A stretch of 64,000 nucleotides of DNA, taken from the NCBI GenBank assembly GCA_017621205.1, contig JAGATQ010000031.1, positions 1 to 64,000 of the forward strand, written 5' to 3'. The position numbers were made by a program, and so were the translations under genes. The stretch's first letter is position 1. Every line of letters starts with the position of its first letter. The notes beneath the pieces were generated by a model that was not told the DNA's origin, made no database searches, and saw only the letters and a list, made by a program, of their open reading frames with translations. Origin of the DNA: Lachnospira sp. (GTDB lineage Bacteria; Bacillota; Clostridia; Lachnospirales; Lachnospiraceae). This document shows positions 1 to 7,944 of the stretch, piece after piece.

Positions 1-168
1 ATCTTTTATAATAATTTTAGTTATGATAATTATATTATGTATCTCTATGATGAAACATTGACATATAATGACCCATTTCCGTCAGAAAAAGATGATTTAA
101 TTAGTAGCTATTGGATGGTTAATATAGCCCCCCACTGGTGGGGGGAAGATTTGGGACCGGGTGATTGA
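1..168 (+). CDS. C-terminal end of an unknown protein (partial)
   Basis: Frame 1 is open from the first base to a TGA at 166-168 and gives the last 55 residues of a protein whose start lies outside the window. The fragment is rich in Tyr, Asp and Trp and ends in a Trp-Trp-Gly acidic tail. I do not recognise a family. A terminator-like hairpin follows at 261. The small acidic style resembles the immunity-like genes at the other end of the window, but that is only an impression. Confidence 0.5.
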   Translation: MFYNNFSYDNYIMYLYDETLTYNDPFPSEKDDLISSYWMVNIAPHWWGEDLGPGD

Positions 169-260
169 GCAGATACTATTTTGATTATTGTTCAGAATAA
201 CTTTATTGGAGCGAGTGTAAAATGAAAAAGCAAGCAGAAATCGTTTAATATTGAACGGAT

Positions 261-297
261 GCCTCAGACACTACATACTGTCTGGGGCGTTTTGTTT
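261..297 (+). terminator. Rho-independent terminator
   Basis: A ten-base arm GCCTCAGACA pairs with TGTCTGGGGC (one G-U pair) across a short loop and is followed by a T-rich stretch. It separates the partial upstream gene from the ABC transporter operon. Confidence 0.75.
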
Positions 298-312
298 ATA
301 TATATCTAAAAC

Positions 313-326
313 ATGACAAAAGTCAT
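313..326 (+). promoter_or_regulatory. Inverted repeat ATGAC-N4-GTCAT, candidate response-regulator operator
   Basis: A perfect 5+5 inverted repeat with an AAAA centre lies about 85 bp upstream of the first ABC gene. Dyads of this kind are typical targets of NarL/DesR/LiaR-type regulators, and such a regulator is encoded as the last gene of the operon. Autoregulation is inferred. Confidence 0.45.
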
Positions 327-410
327 ATTAAAAATAGTTCTTTTTTCACTACCACATCCCATTTGGAATTGCTATGATGTTAACATAACAGACAATAAAG
401 GAGCGTGCGA

Positions 411-1172
411 ATGGAAGATATTATTTTAAAAACCACAGATTTAACAAAGAAATACAACAATAAGGTTGTTGTTGATAACTTGAATATTGAAATTAAAAAA
501 GGAGAAATATTCGGATTGTTAGGACCGAATGGAGCAGGAAAAAGTACTACGATAAATATGATTTGTTCGATTGTACGTCCAACAGCTGGTGCAATTGAAT
601 TGATGGGAAAGAATCCTTGGAAACAGAAAAAGGATGTCATCCATAAAATCGGTTATATCCCACAGGAGCTTGCAATTCATGGCAATCTTAAGGCTTGGGA
701 AAATGTGGAATTATTTACTTCCCTTTATGGAATAAAAGGGGAGCAGTTAAAAAATGCCATAACGGAGTCTTTGGAGTATGTTGGTTTAATGGAACACAGT
801 CAGGAATTCGCCAAAAACTTTTCTGGTGGTATGAAAAGAAGGTTAAACATAGCATGTGCCATAGGTCATACTCCAGAGCTGCTGATTTTTGATGAACCTA
901 CCGTGGGTATTGACCCACAGTCCAGAAATTTTATTCTGGATAAGATTAAGGAGTCGAACCAAAAGGGGGCAACGGTTATTTACACGAGCCATTACATGGA
1001 GGAAGTGGAAGCAATCTGTACACGGATTGCTATTATGGATAATGGGAAAATTATTGCCTGCGGAACCAGTGAGGAACTGAAAAAAATAGTGAATGGCAAT
1101 GATGAAACAATTACATTAGAGGAAGTATTCCTGACACTCACAGGCAAGAAACTGAGAGATTATGCAGAATAG
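411..1172 (+). CDS. ABC transporter ATP-binding protein (drug-resistance type)
   Basis: A 253-residue cytoplasmic ATPase that should energise the two membrane proteins encoded next. Walker A GPNGAGKS is at residues 38-45, the Q-loop Gln at 85, the signature SGG at 138-140, Walker B ending in Asp-Glu at 161-162, and the switch His at 194. The ATG at 411 is chosen because AAGGAG at 398-403 is spaced seven bases from it; an in-frame GTG at 405 is too close. The order ATPase, two ABC-2 permeases, HisKA_3 kinase, NarL regulator matches the Bacillus linearmycin-resistance system lnrJKLMN in content, so export of or resistance to a membrane-active compound is likely. The actual substrate is unknown. 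Confidence 0.9.
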   Translation: MEDIILKTTDLTKKYNNKVVVDNLNIEIKKGEIFGLLGPNGAGKSTTINMICSIVRPTAGAIELMGKNPWKQKKDVIHKIGYIPQELAIHGNLKAWENVELFTSLYGIKGEQLKNAITESLEYVGLMEHSQEFAKNFSGGMKRRLNIACAIGHTPELLIFDEPTVGIDPQSRNFILDKIKESNQKGATVIYTSHYMEEVEAICTRIAIMDNGKIIACGTSEELKKIVNGNDETITLEEVFLTLTGKKLRDYAE

Positions 1173-1184
1173 TGGGGGATAGAT

Positions 1185-2264
1185 ATGATTCGTTATTTGA
1201 TAAAAAATAATTTTAAACTCATGTTTAGAAATACATGGAGCATAGTTGTGATGCTGTTGGGTCCCATATTGGTTATTGTGGTATTGTCCAGTGCATTTTC
1301 CGAGTTAATGAAGTCTTATGAAGGAGTGGGGGAATTTGCAGCAGGATACAGAATGCAGGATGCGGCAGGAAATAATGTAATGCTTAAGGCTTTAAAGGCT
1401 GCAGGAGAGGAAGCGGGAATTCATTTCTATGAATATCCGGAAGGTGAAATAAAGGATATGATGGAGAAGAATGAACTGGCAGGATTTGTGGAGTTTTTTG
1501 AAAATGAATATGTAGTATATAAGAGTGCAGATTATGAAGTGGAAGGCATTACCTTAGAATATTTTATGAACAAAATGATGAATACAGCTGTAAATGCTTC
1601 CTTACAGTTACAAGAACAGGAGGATATCGTTTTGCCGGTGGAAGAGCTTAATTTTATGCCGGCTGTTAATGCAAGAGATTATTACGGTATTATATATATT
1701 GTTTACTTTTGCTGGTGTGGAATCATATGTGCAACCGGAGTTTTAAGTAATGAAAAAAAGTATGGAATTGCCCGGAGGTTTTATGTTTCCAATATAACCG
1801 GCTTACAAAGCTATCTTGGAAAATTTATTCCGGTTATTTTGACAGTGACAGCCGGCATGGCGATTGCCACAGCAATTACGATACTGCTTTATGATATACA
1901 TTGGGGTAATCCCATTTTATCCATCGTCATTGTTTTTATGATGATAGCAGCAGGAACCGCAGTGGGTTTGATGTTTTACAATCTTTCAGACAGTTTGGTA
2001 ATTACTATTATCCTGCAATTTACAATCGTGTGGTTTATGGGCTTCTTTGGTGGCAGCTTTGAAACATATATGTTTTCAAGTATACCGGACACGCTGAAGC
2101 GGTCGTCGCCAATTTACCATGGGAACAGAGCATTAGTAGAACTATCCTGTATGGGTGAAAGTAATTATGCAGCCAGTTCCTTGGTGTATTCTTTTGCAAT
2201 TATGGTGGTCTGTTCGATGATTGCGATACTAGCAGACAGTATCAGAAAGAGAGGTAGGGCATGA
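1185..2264 (+). CDS. ABC-2 type permease, first subunit
   Basis: A 359-residue membrane protein. One hydrophobic helix lies near residues 18-38, then a large extracytoplasmic region to about 160, then five helices in the C-terminal half, the standard ABC-2 (YhfE/YhaP-like) layout. It starts 12 bases after the ATPase gene and its stop overlaps the start of the next permease by four bases (ATGA), which suggests translational coupling and a heteromeric permease. Substrate specificity cannot be read from the sequence. Confidence 0.85.
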   Translation: MIRYLIKNNFKLMFRNTWSIVVMLLGPILVIVVLSSAFSELMKSYEGVGEFAAGYRMQDAAGNNVMLKALKAAGEEAGIHFYEYPEGEIKDMMEKNELAGFVEFFENEYVVYKSADYEVEGITLEYFMNKMMNTAVNASLQLQEQEDIVLPVEELNFMPAVNARDYYGIIYIVYFCWCGIICATGVLSNEKKYGIARRFYVSNITGLQSYLGKFIPVILTVTAGMAIATAITILLYDIHWGNPILSIVIVFMMIAAGTAVGLMFYNLSDSLVITIILQFTIVWFMGFFGGSFETYMFSSIPDTLKRSSPIYHGNRALVELSCMGESNYAASSLVYSFAIMVVCSMIAILADSIRKRGRA

Positions 2265-3514
2265 TAACATTAGTGAAAATGAGCCTTAAGCTGTTATTAA
2301 GAAATAAAGGATTTTTGTTTTTCTTAATCGTAACACCGATAGTATCCGCAATTATTCTGAATCTGAAGACAGAGCATACAATCTATACGGATGATTCAGA
2401 TAAAAAAGCTGTCCTGGAATTAAAAGATTATACCCATAAAGCTGTATATTCAGGGGATACATCAGCTTTTATTATAAAGGTATACGATGCATCAGATACG
2501 GAATTGTCCAATTATATATTGAATCAAATGGCAGACATCAGTATGTTTTCAATATGCCGTGCCCATGTCAGTGACCTGACAGAGGAAGCGGTAGAGAAAA
2601 TTGCAAAAAAAGATGCTTTTGATGATAGGGCAGGGATATTGCTTTATTTGAAAGCGGATTTTGATGAAGCGGTATTAGCTGGTACATGGGAACAGAGTAT
2701 GAAGTTTTATATTGTATCAGAGGATGAGCGTCAGGAACTCTTTTTGACAGAGTTTACAGATTGCATTGCCAGAATCAAACAGGTGCAGCGTGTTACAGGA
2801 GATGATAAACCTGCGATGCTTAAGATGCTTACAAAAATTCAAGACCAGCTGCCTGAAAAGAAGGTGGTAAATCTTTTAGGCAGTGAGGAGATTGCCCTGA
2901 CAGAGCAACAGACCAATCAACTGGCACAGCTTGGTTATGCATTAGCGATTATTACGTTAGGGTTTTTGTTTTGTGGTGTTTGTGTTGCACATTCTGTAAT
3001 TGAGGAACAGAATAATAAGGTATTTACCAGAATTATGCTAACTAAAATAAGTAGCAGAAATTATTTTATTTCTAAATTTTTGATAGCAGTTATAATCAGT
3101 GTGATACAGACTTTGGTGCTATTGGTATGTTTATGTTTCATGCAAGGACTGGATGTTGGAATGAGTATTCTGAGTTTTCTTTTGATAATCTTCCTGCTGG
3201 GATTGATATTTAGTATTTTAAGCCTGTTTCTTGGGGTAATTCTTGGGGATGTTATGAGCTCCAACTATGCAGCATTTGCCATTTGGAGTATTTCAGCACT
3301 GCTGGCGGGGCTATACTTCCCGCTGAATGATACAACGAAAGTATTGAAAACAATTTCCTATCTAATGCCGCAAAGATGGTTTATGGACGCGTCAGAATTA
3401 TTATTAGCAGGAGACAAAAGTGGCTATTCCATGTTATTATGTGTTACAGCAGCCTGTTTAATTGTTATTATCAGTATAGGCGGTGTGGGACTTAAGATAA
3501 AGAAATACGAATAG
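2261..3514 (+). CDS. ABC-2 type permease, second subunit
   Basis: A 417-residue ABC-2 permease. It has an N-terminal helix (about residues 13-32), a long external domain to about 225, and then six hydrophobic segments. It shares the architecture of the preceding subunit but is longer in the external loop. Start and upstream stop overlap by four bases. The sensor-kinase gene begins 13 bases downstream, so the transporter and its regulator are almost certainly one transcript. Confidence 0.85.
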   Translation: MITLVKMSLKLLLRNKGFLFFLIVTPIVSAIILNLKTEHTIYTDDSDKKAVLELKDYTHKAVYSGDTSAFIIKVYDASDTELSNYILNQMADISMFSICRAHVSDLTEEAVEKIAKKDAFDDRAGILLYLKADFDEAVLAGTWEQSMKFYIVSEDERQELFLTEFTDCIARIKQVQRVTGDDKPAMLKMLTKIQDQLPEKKVVNLLGSEEIALTEQQTNQLAQLGYALAIITLGFLFCGVCVAHSVIEEQNNKVFTRIMLTKISSRNYFISKFLIAVIISVIQTLVLLVCLCFMQGLDVGMSILSFLLIIFLLGLIFSILSLFLGVILGDVMSSNYAAFAIWSISALLAGLYFPLNDTTKVLKTISYLMPQRWFMDASELLLAGDKSGYSMLLCVTAACLIVIISIGGVGLKIKKYE

Positions 3515-3527
3515 AAAGGAACTACAC

Positions 3528-4655
3528 ATGGAAGAACGGTTTAGAGAGCAGTATTTTATTGTGCTTCGGATTGCATTATTGCTAATACTGGAAATCTATA
3601 TTGTTTTATCGCAGACTATGTTGACAGGGGCATCGGTAAGGGTGCTCCTGATTCTTGCGTTATTTATCGGAGCAGTCGCTTTAAAGGAGTTGGTAAAGCG
3701 GCAGCTTCAGTTATTCTTTTTGGGGATAGCAGTAGTGTTATTGTTAATGATGCTGGTTACCATGGGAACTGCATTTACTTTATTAGATATATATCTGTGC
3801 TACGAGATATTGACCTATTTTAAGCCCCGCATATTCTGGTACATTTTTCCTCTGGGATTTGCGTTTGTGCCGAGTGCAATAGGTATTTTTGTGCAGCTAA
3901 TGATAGCAGCTTTAATAGGACTGATTTACTGCCAGCATGATATTGTGGTGGAGTCTTACCGGAAACAGACCAAAGAAGATACGATGCTGGAACAGGCACT
4001 AAAGCATAATATGAACCGGAAAGAACGGGAAATGAAGGAGGAAGTGCGAAAGAGCTTGTTGATGGCAGAAAACCAGTTGCTGGAAGAGAGAATGCAGCTA
4101 TCTCAAACCTTGCATGATAAGCTGGGACACAACATCAATGGTTCGGTATATCAGTTGGAAGCAGTGAAAGTGCTGATGGAAAAGGAACCGGAAACAGCTA
4201 AGAAAATGATACAGGCAGTTATTAATCAATTGCGGGATGGAATGGACGAGATTCGGGCAATCTTAAGAAGAGAATCTCCCGGAAAGTATAAGCTTGCTGT
4301 CATACAGATGGAGAGACTATGCGAAGATTGCAGGTCAAAGGGGGTTGCGGCGGAGCTTATAACAGAGGGGGAGTTGAAGAAGATTCCACCAAAGTATTGG
4401 GAGGTCATTCTGGACAACGCCTATGAAGCGGTTTCCAATTCTATGAAATATGCAAAGTGCAATGATATAAAAATCCGTATATATGTATTGAATCAAATGT
4501 TACGTTGTAGTATATCAGATAATGGAGCAGGCTGTGAGGAAGTAGTTGACGGAATGGGAATTGCCGGGATGCGAAAAAGAATGAGAGAGGTTAATGGCAT
4601 TCTGGATTTTGAAACAGAGGCTGGATTTACAATCAATATGCTATTGCCATTATAG
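3528..4655 (+). CDS. Sensor histidine kinase, HisKA_3 (DesK/LiaS/LnrJ type)
   Basis: A 375-residue kinase. Four or five tightly packed hydrophobic segments fill residues 11-137 with almost no external loop, the intramembrane-sensing layout. A coiled coil (about 140-190) leads to the HisKA_3 box TLHDKLGHN with the phospho-acceptor His at 196, followed by a HATPase domain with the N box (DNAYEAVSNSMKYA) and DNGAG. The kinase probably senses the membrane or the transporter rather than a soluble ligand. It phosphorylates the regulator encoded next. AAAGGA precedes the ATG at 3528. Confidence 0.9.
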   Translation: MEERFREQYFIVLRIALLLILEIYIVLSQTMLTGASVRVLLILALFIGAVALKELVKRQLQLFFLGIAVVLLLMMLVTMGTAFTLLDIYLCYEILTYFKPRIFWYIFPLGFAFVPSAIGIFVQLMIAALIGLIYCQHDIVVESYRKQTKEDTMLEQALKHNMNRKEREMKEEVRKSLLMAENQLLEERMQLSQTLHDKLGHNINGSVYQLEAVKVLMEKEPETAKKMIQAVINQLRDGMDEIRAILRRESPGKYKLAVIQMERLCEDCRSKGVAAELITEGELKKIPPKYWEVILDNAYEAVSNSMKYAKCNDIKIRIYVLNQMLRCSISDNGAGCEEVVDGMGIAGMRKRMREVNGILDFETEAGFTINMLLPL

Positions 4656-4669
4656 AAAGGTTTAACAAC

Positions 4670-5305
4670 ATGAGTAGAATTAAAGTGATTATAGCAGATG
4701 ACAGTGATTTTGTAAGAGATGGAATGAAAATTATACTGGATGTGGATGAAGATTTTGAGGTAGTTGGCTGTGCCCAAAATGGTTTTGAAGCGATTGAAAT
4801 TGCTAAGGTAAATGCTGTAGATATTTTCCTGATGGATATTCAGATGCCGGAAATGGATGGTATTGAGGCAACGAAATATATTGTAGAAAATAATATGGGC
4901 AAGGTCTTAATTCTTACTACCTTTGATGATGATGAGCTGGTACAAAAAGCACTAAAAAATGGGGCAAAAGGGTATCTCGTTAAAAATCATACGCCGGAGC
5001 ATTTAAAACAAATGATAAAATCAGTATATCATGGTACGGGTGTTATGGAAGAGACTCTTTTAGAGAATCTTACAAAAAATACGTATACGAAAACAAATGG
5101 CTTTATAGAGGATGGCTACACTACAAGGGAACTGGATATTATTAAGGCTGTGTCAGAGGGACTATCCAATAGGGAGATTGCAAACCGTCTTTTTATTACA
5201 GAAGGTACCGTGAAGAATTATATTAGTTCCATTCTGGCAAAGGAGAATCTGTCGCATCGTACTGCACTGGCGGTGTATTATTTAACCGGGAAGAAACAGG
5301 GGTGA
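4670..5305 (+). CDS. NarL/FixJ-family response regulator
   Basis: A 211-residue regulator. The receiver domain spans residues 1-120 with acidic residues at 10-11, phospho-acceptor Asp at 56 and the conserved Lys in VKNHT. A LuxR-type helix-turn-helix follows (about 145-205, with GLSNREIANRLFITEGTVKN). It is the partner of the kinase 14 bases upstream and likely regulates its own operon through the dyad at 313-326. It may also act on the dyad at 5322-5346 ahead of the MFS gene. Both targets are inferred from position. Confidence 0.92.
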   Translation: MSRIKVIIADDSDFVRDGMKIILDVDEDFEVVGCAQNGFEAIEIAKVNAVDIFLMDIQMPEMDGIEATKYIVENNMGKVLILTTFDDDELVQKALKNGAKGYLVKNHTPEHLKQMIKSVYHGTGVMEETLLENLTKNTYTKTNGFIEDGYTTRELDIIKAVSEGLSNREIANRLFITEGTVKNYISSILAKENLSHRTALAVYYLTGKKQG

Positions 5306-5321
5306 GAATGGAACAAAGGCT

Positions 5322-5346
5322 ATGGCATGTTTCTCTTCCATGCCAT
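5322..5346 (+). promoter_or_regulatory. Perfect 8-bp inverted repeat, candidate operator
   Basis: ATGGCATG and CATGCCAT are separated by nine bases and sit just upstream of and over the -35 position of the promoter at 5356-5364. There is no T-run after the hairpin, so an operator is more likely than a terminator. Confidence 0.5.
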
Positions 5347-5355
5347 ACCATGTTA

Positions 5356-5364
5356 TGTTATAAT
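5356..5364 (+). promoter_or_regulatory. Extended -10 promoter for the MFS leader
   Basis: TGT-TATAAT is a perfect -10 hexamer with an upstream TGN extension. The spaced -35 is poor, as expected for extended -10 promoters. The predicted start falls just ahead of the strong AAAGGAGGTGA ribosome site at 5373-5383. Confidence 0.5.
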
Positions 5365-5386
5365 TTGATATAAAGGAGGTGAGACT

Positions 5387-5467
5387 ATGTTATGTCATAG
5401 GATAATTGATTTAAGCAATTTACTCTGTACAAGGTCTGATGAGAGGACGATGCCTGTACAGAGATAG
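5387..5467 (+). CDS. Putative 26-residue leader peptide of the MFS gene
   Basis: A short frame starts with ATG 5387, four bases after the very strong ribosome site AAAGGAGGTGA, and ends with TAG at 5465-5467. It reads MLCHRIIDLSNLL followed by a polar, Arg-rich tail. Codons 13-26 overlap the stem-loop at 5423-5463, so a ribosome translating or stalling on the leader would change the fold of the RNA before the efflux gene. This is the layout of antibiotic-responsive leaders (erm, mef, ABC-F genes). I do not recognise the peptide itself and expression is unproven. Confidence 0.5.
   Translation: MLCHRIIDLSNLLCTRSDERTMPVQR
5423..5463 (+). promoter_or_regulatory. Leader stem-loop, candidate attenuator
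   Basis: CTCTGTACA pairs perfectly with TGTACAGAG, extended by GG/CC past a bulged A, with an 18-base loop. A third TGTACA at 5490-5495 could pair with the right arm and give an alternative fold. It lies inside the leader frame, upstream of the MFS start at 5539. Confidence 0.5.
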
Positions 5468-5538
5468 ATGTTCGTCCGACATTGGATTTTGTACATATTT
5501 ATTCAAATTTAAATTAGAATAGATAGGAGAAAAATTCA

Positions 5539-6813
5539 ATGGATAATTTTAAAAAATATATTATATTATGGCTCAGTCAGAGTGTATCACAGCTAGGAAG
5601 TTCGATGACGGCATTTGCGTTGGTGTTATGGGCATACGCCCAAAGCCATTCTGCCCTGTCCGTCTCGGTCATGTCCTTTTGTGAGTATGTACCATATATT
5701 ATTGTGAGTATATTTGTTGGTAACTTTATAGATACCCATAAAAAGAAAACGGTTATGCTGGTATCGGATAGTGTTGCGGCAGTTGGTTCACTGGCGGTGT
5801 TACTGCTGTTTGCCACCAATCATTTAGTGGTTTGGAATATTTATATTATCAATATTGTCATTGGTGTCACAACTGCGTTTCAGCAGCCGGCATCGGCAGT
5901 GGCTGTGGGAAGGCTTGTGCCAAAGGATAAAATATCAAATGTAAGCGGTATGAACTCCTTTTCCAATAATCTGATTGTGGTATTTAGCCCTATGCTGGCA
6001 GCAGCATTGTTTGCAATGGGTGGACTTCCTGTTGTTTTGCTAATTGATATGGCGAGCTTTCTGATAGCCTTCTTTGTGCTGCTGTTTGCTGTTGCGATAC
6101 CAGAGATGCTTGAGAAAAAAGAACATACTTCTCCCTTTGCAGGAATGATGGAAGGCTTCCAGTTTCTGAAAATGGAGCGGGGAATTTTATACATTATGAT
6201 GACGATGGCAATGATAAATTTCTTTTCCCGGCTGACCTACGAGAATATTTTATCACCAATGATACTTTCCCGAAGTGCTGATAATAGCATTGTACTTGGA
6301 ATTGTCAATGCCTGCATGGGAATCGGTGGAATTGTTGGCGGTATCATTGTTTCTGTTAAGAAGGAGAGCCGTCATAAAGCAAATGCAATTTATATTTCTG
6401 CTGCACTATCCTTTTTATTTGGAGATTTACTTATGGCAGTTGGAAGAAATGTTTTTTGGTGGTCGGTGGCTGCCATCGCTGCGAGTATATGGATTCCGTT
6501 TATTATGGCGAACCAGAATACCATTCTTTATAAAAGGGTTCCGGATAATATGCAGGGCAGGGTGTTTGCAGTAAGAAATGCAATTCAGTATAGCACGATA
6601 CCTGTTGGTATTCTTCTTGGCGGCTATCTGGCGGATTATGTATTTGAGCCATTCATGCGTTCCGATTCAGATATAGTAGAGCTGCTACAGAGAATAGTAG
6701 GGGAAGGCGCCGGAACCGGTATGGCGGTTATGTTTTTGTGTACCGGTATATTAGGCTTTATAGTTAGCATGATGTCGTGCTTTAATCAGGAAATCCGAAA
6801 GCTGAATGATTAA
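5539..6813 (+). CDS. MFS transporter, MefA-like drug efflux family
   Basis: A 424-residue integral membrane protein with the twelve hydrophobic segments of a major-facilitator antiporter. The N-terminus (LWLSQSVSQLGSSMTAFAL) and the loop-2 motif (GNFIDTHKKKTVMLVSD) follow the macrolide-efflux MFS_3/MefA group rather than sugar transporters. GGAG at 5526-5529 is spaced well from the ATG. It has its own promoter and leader just after the ABC two-component operon. Together they suggest an antibiotic-response locus. The substrate cannot be decided by eye. Confidence 0.85.
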   Translation: MDNFKKYIILWLSQSVSQLGSSMTAFALVLWAYAQSHSALSVSVMSFCEYVPYIIVSIFVGNFIDTHKKKTVMLVSDSVAAVGSLAVLLLFATNHLVVWNIYIINIVIGVTTAFQQPASAVAVGRLVPKDKISNVSGMNSFSNNLIVVFSPMLAAALFAMGGLPVVLLIDMASFLIAFFVLLFAVAIPEMLEKKEHTSPFAGMMEGFQFLKMERGILYIMMTMAMINFFSRLTYENILSPMILSRSADNSIVLGIVNACMGIGGIVGGIIVSVKKESRHKANAIYISAALSFLFGDLLMAVGRNVFWWSVAAIAASIWIPFIMANQNTILYKRVPDNMQGRVFAVRNAIQYSTIPVGILLGGYLADYVFEPFMRSDSDIVELLQRIVGEGAGTGMAVMFLCTGILGFIVSMMSCFNQEIRKLND

Positions 6814-6851
6814 GTTTTGTAATTTTTAAGATAATAAAATAGGAGGATATA

Positions 6852-7448
6852 ATGGCAATTCATTCTATATACCAAAGAAGAAGCATCAGAAAATTTCAGG
6901 ACAGGAATGTACCAACAGAGTTAATAAATCAGATACTGGACGCAGGCCGGGTTGCACCCTCTGCCAAAAACAGACAGCCGTGGAGATATATTGTTTTTGC
7001 CAACGAGTACAAAAACCAATTGTTAGAAGCTATGGAGTGTGGGTTAAAAAGAGAGGAAGAGGGCATAACAGATTTGCCAAAGTCGCAGTATGGTATTTTG
7101 GATGCTAAGAATACCTCAGCTATTATGCAGAAAGCCCCGGTTATCGTTGTGGTATTGAATACGAATGGAAGGTCGCCTTTTCTACCAGTTGATAATGATG
7201 AAAGAATTGTAGAGCAATGTGACCTCTTATCCATTGGTGCTTCTGTTGAAAACATGCTTTTAATGGCAGAGGATTTAGGGTTAGGTGCATTGTGGATTGC
7301 CAATACCTGTTTTGCATATAAAGAGCTTACGTCCTTTTTAAATACAAAAGAGCAGCTTACCTGTGCGATTGCAATAGGATATGCAGATGAAAGTCCAAAG
7401 CAACGTCCAAGAAAGGATTTAGGTGACATTGTGGAATATCGATTGTAA
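6852..7448 (+). CDS. Nitroreductase-family FMN oxidoreductase
   Basis: A 198-residue protein of the nitroreductase fold. The FMN-binding start IYQRRSIRKFQDRNVP and APSAKNRQPW (about residues 35-45) are present, as is the later GASVENMLLMAEDLGLGALWI block. Family members use NAD(P)H and FMN to reduce nitro compounds, flavins or quinones and act as dimers in the cytosol. AGGAGG precedes the ATG at a good distance. It follows the MFS gene by 38 bases without a terminator and may be co-transcribed, which would fit a detoxification role. The physiological substrate is unknown. Confidence 0.88.
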   Translation: MAIHSIYQRRSIRKFQDRNVPTELINQILDAGRVAPSAKNRQPWRYIVFANEYKNQLLEAMECGLKREEEGITDLPKSQYGILDAKNTSAIMQKAPVIVVVLNTNGRSPFLPVDNDERIVEQCDLLSIGASVENMLLMAEDLGLGALWIANTCFAYKELTSFLNTKEQLTCAIAIGYADESPKQRPRKDLGDIVEYRL

Positions 7449-7477
7449 TTTATTATAGTCGAATGAATATGTTAATA

Positions 7478-7510
7478 GCGGCAGAGTGTAATAGCTCTGT
7501 CGCTTTTTTC
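7478..7510 (+). terminator. Rho-independent terminator after the nitroreductase gene
   Basis: GCGGCAGAG pairs with CTCTGTCGC over an eight-base loop and is followed by TTTTTTC. Confidence 0.85.
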
Positions 7511-7524
7511 TTTTTGGAGGAAAT

Positions 7525-7560
7525 AAAAAAACTGGGTTATCTTTTTAGTGATAACCCAGT
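7525..7560 (-). terminator. Terminator of the tRNA-Glu gene
   Basis: On the minus strand an 11-bp perfect stem (7531-7541 with 7550-7560) is followed by a run of T (the A-run at 7525-7530 on the + strand). It begins only seven bases after the 3' end of the tRNA. Confidence 0.85.
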
Positions 7561-7566
7561 TTCTAG

Positions 7567-7638
7567 CAGTCCGTAGGGGAATCGAACCCCTGTTTCCGCC
7601 GTGAGAGGGCGGCGTCTTAACCGCTTGACCAACGGACC
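7567..7638 (-). tRNA. tRNA-Glu (anticodon CTC)
   Basis: The reverse strand folds as a complete cloverleaf of 72 nt. The acceptor is GGTCCGT with ACGGACT (G1-U72 wobble). The anticodon stem CCGCC/GGCGG encloses loop CTCTCAC with anticodon CTC, reading GAG. The T-arm is AGGGG with TTCGATT. The CCA end is not encoded. It is the only clear minus-strand gene in the window. Confidence 0.95.
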
Positions 7639-7669
7639 ATGTTTGCTGTCATTTTCTGACGACTTGGTT

Positions 7670-7698
7670 AGTATAACAAAGCTGGCAAAAAAAAGCAA
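7670..7698 (-). promoter_or_regulatory. Promoter of tRNA-Glu
   Basis: Read on the minus strand: -35 TTGCTT, a 17-base spacer and -10 TATACT, ending about 32 bases before the tRNA 5' end. Confidence 0.7.
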
Positions 7699-7828
7699 GT
7701 GTTTTTTTAATTTTTTTTGCGAAACCACTATTATTTATCCACACATTTATCATAAGTTGTCTGGATGCGGTCTGTCTGGTTTTTTATGTAGCAGGAGCAA
7801 TTCATTATTTGCTGATTTTGACAACTAT

Positions 7829-7848
7829 AAAGTGTTGGACGACACTTT
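7829..7848. other. Short hairpin in the 306-bp gap before the Rpn gene
   Basis: AAAGTGT and ACACTTT are separated by six bases. Apart from this hairpin, the tRNA promoter and the candidate Rpn promoter, I see nothing coding in 7639-7944. The hairpin lacks a T-run. Confidence 0.3.
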
Positions 7849-7902
7849 CCCTTTGTGTTAGCATGGTAATATCAACCATTACATTATCATGCTTCAAATA
7901 AG

Positions 7903-7931
7903 TTGCATATCCATTAAATGATTAGTATAAT
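7903..7931 (+). promoter_or_regulatory. Candidate promoter of the Rpn gene
   Basis: TTGCAT, a 17-base spacer and TATAAT. The predicted transcript would start at about 7938, right after AAGGAG (7932-7937), leaving almost no leader before the TTG start. Either the message is near-leaderless or another promoter is used. Confidence 0.45.
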
Positions 7932-7944
7932 AAGGAGTGAAGAT

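Noticed and set aside
7601..7861. Open frame across the tRNA-Glu gene
   Set aside because: It covers a tRNA and its promoter on the other strand and has no ribosome site.
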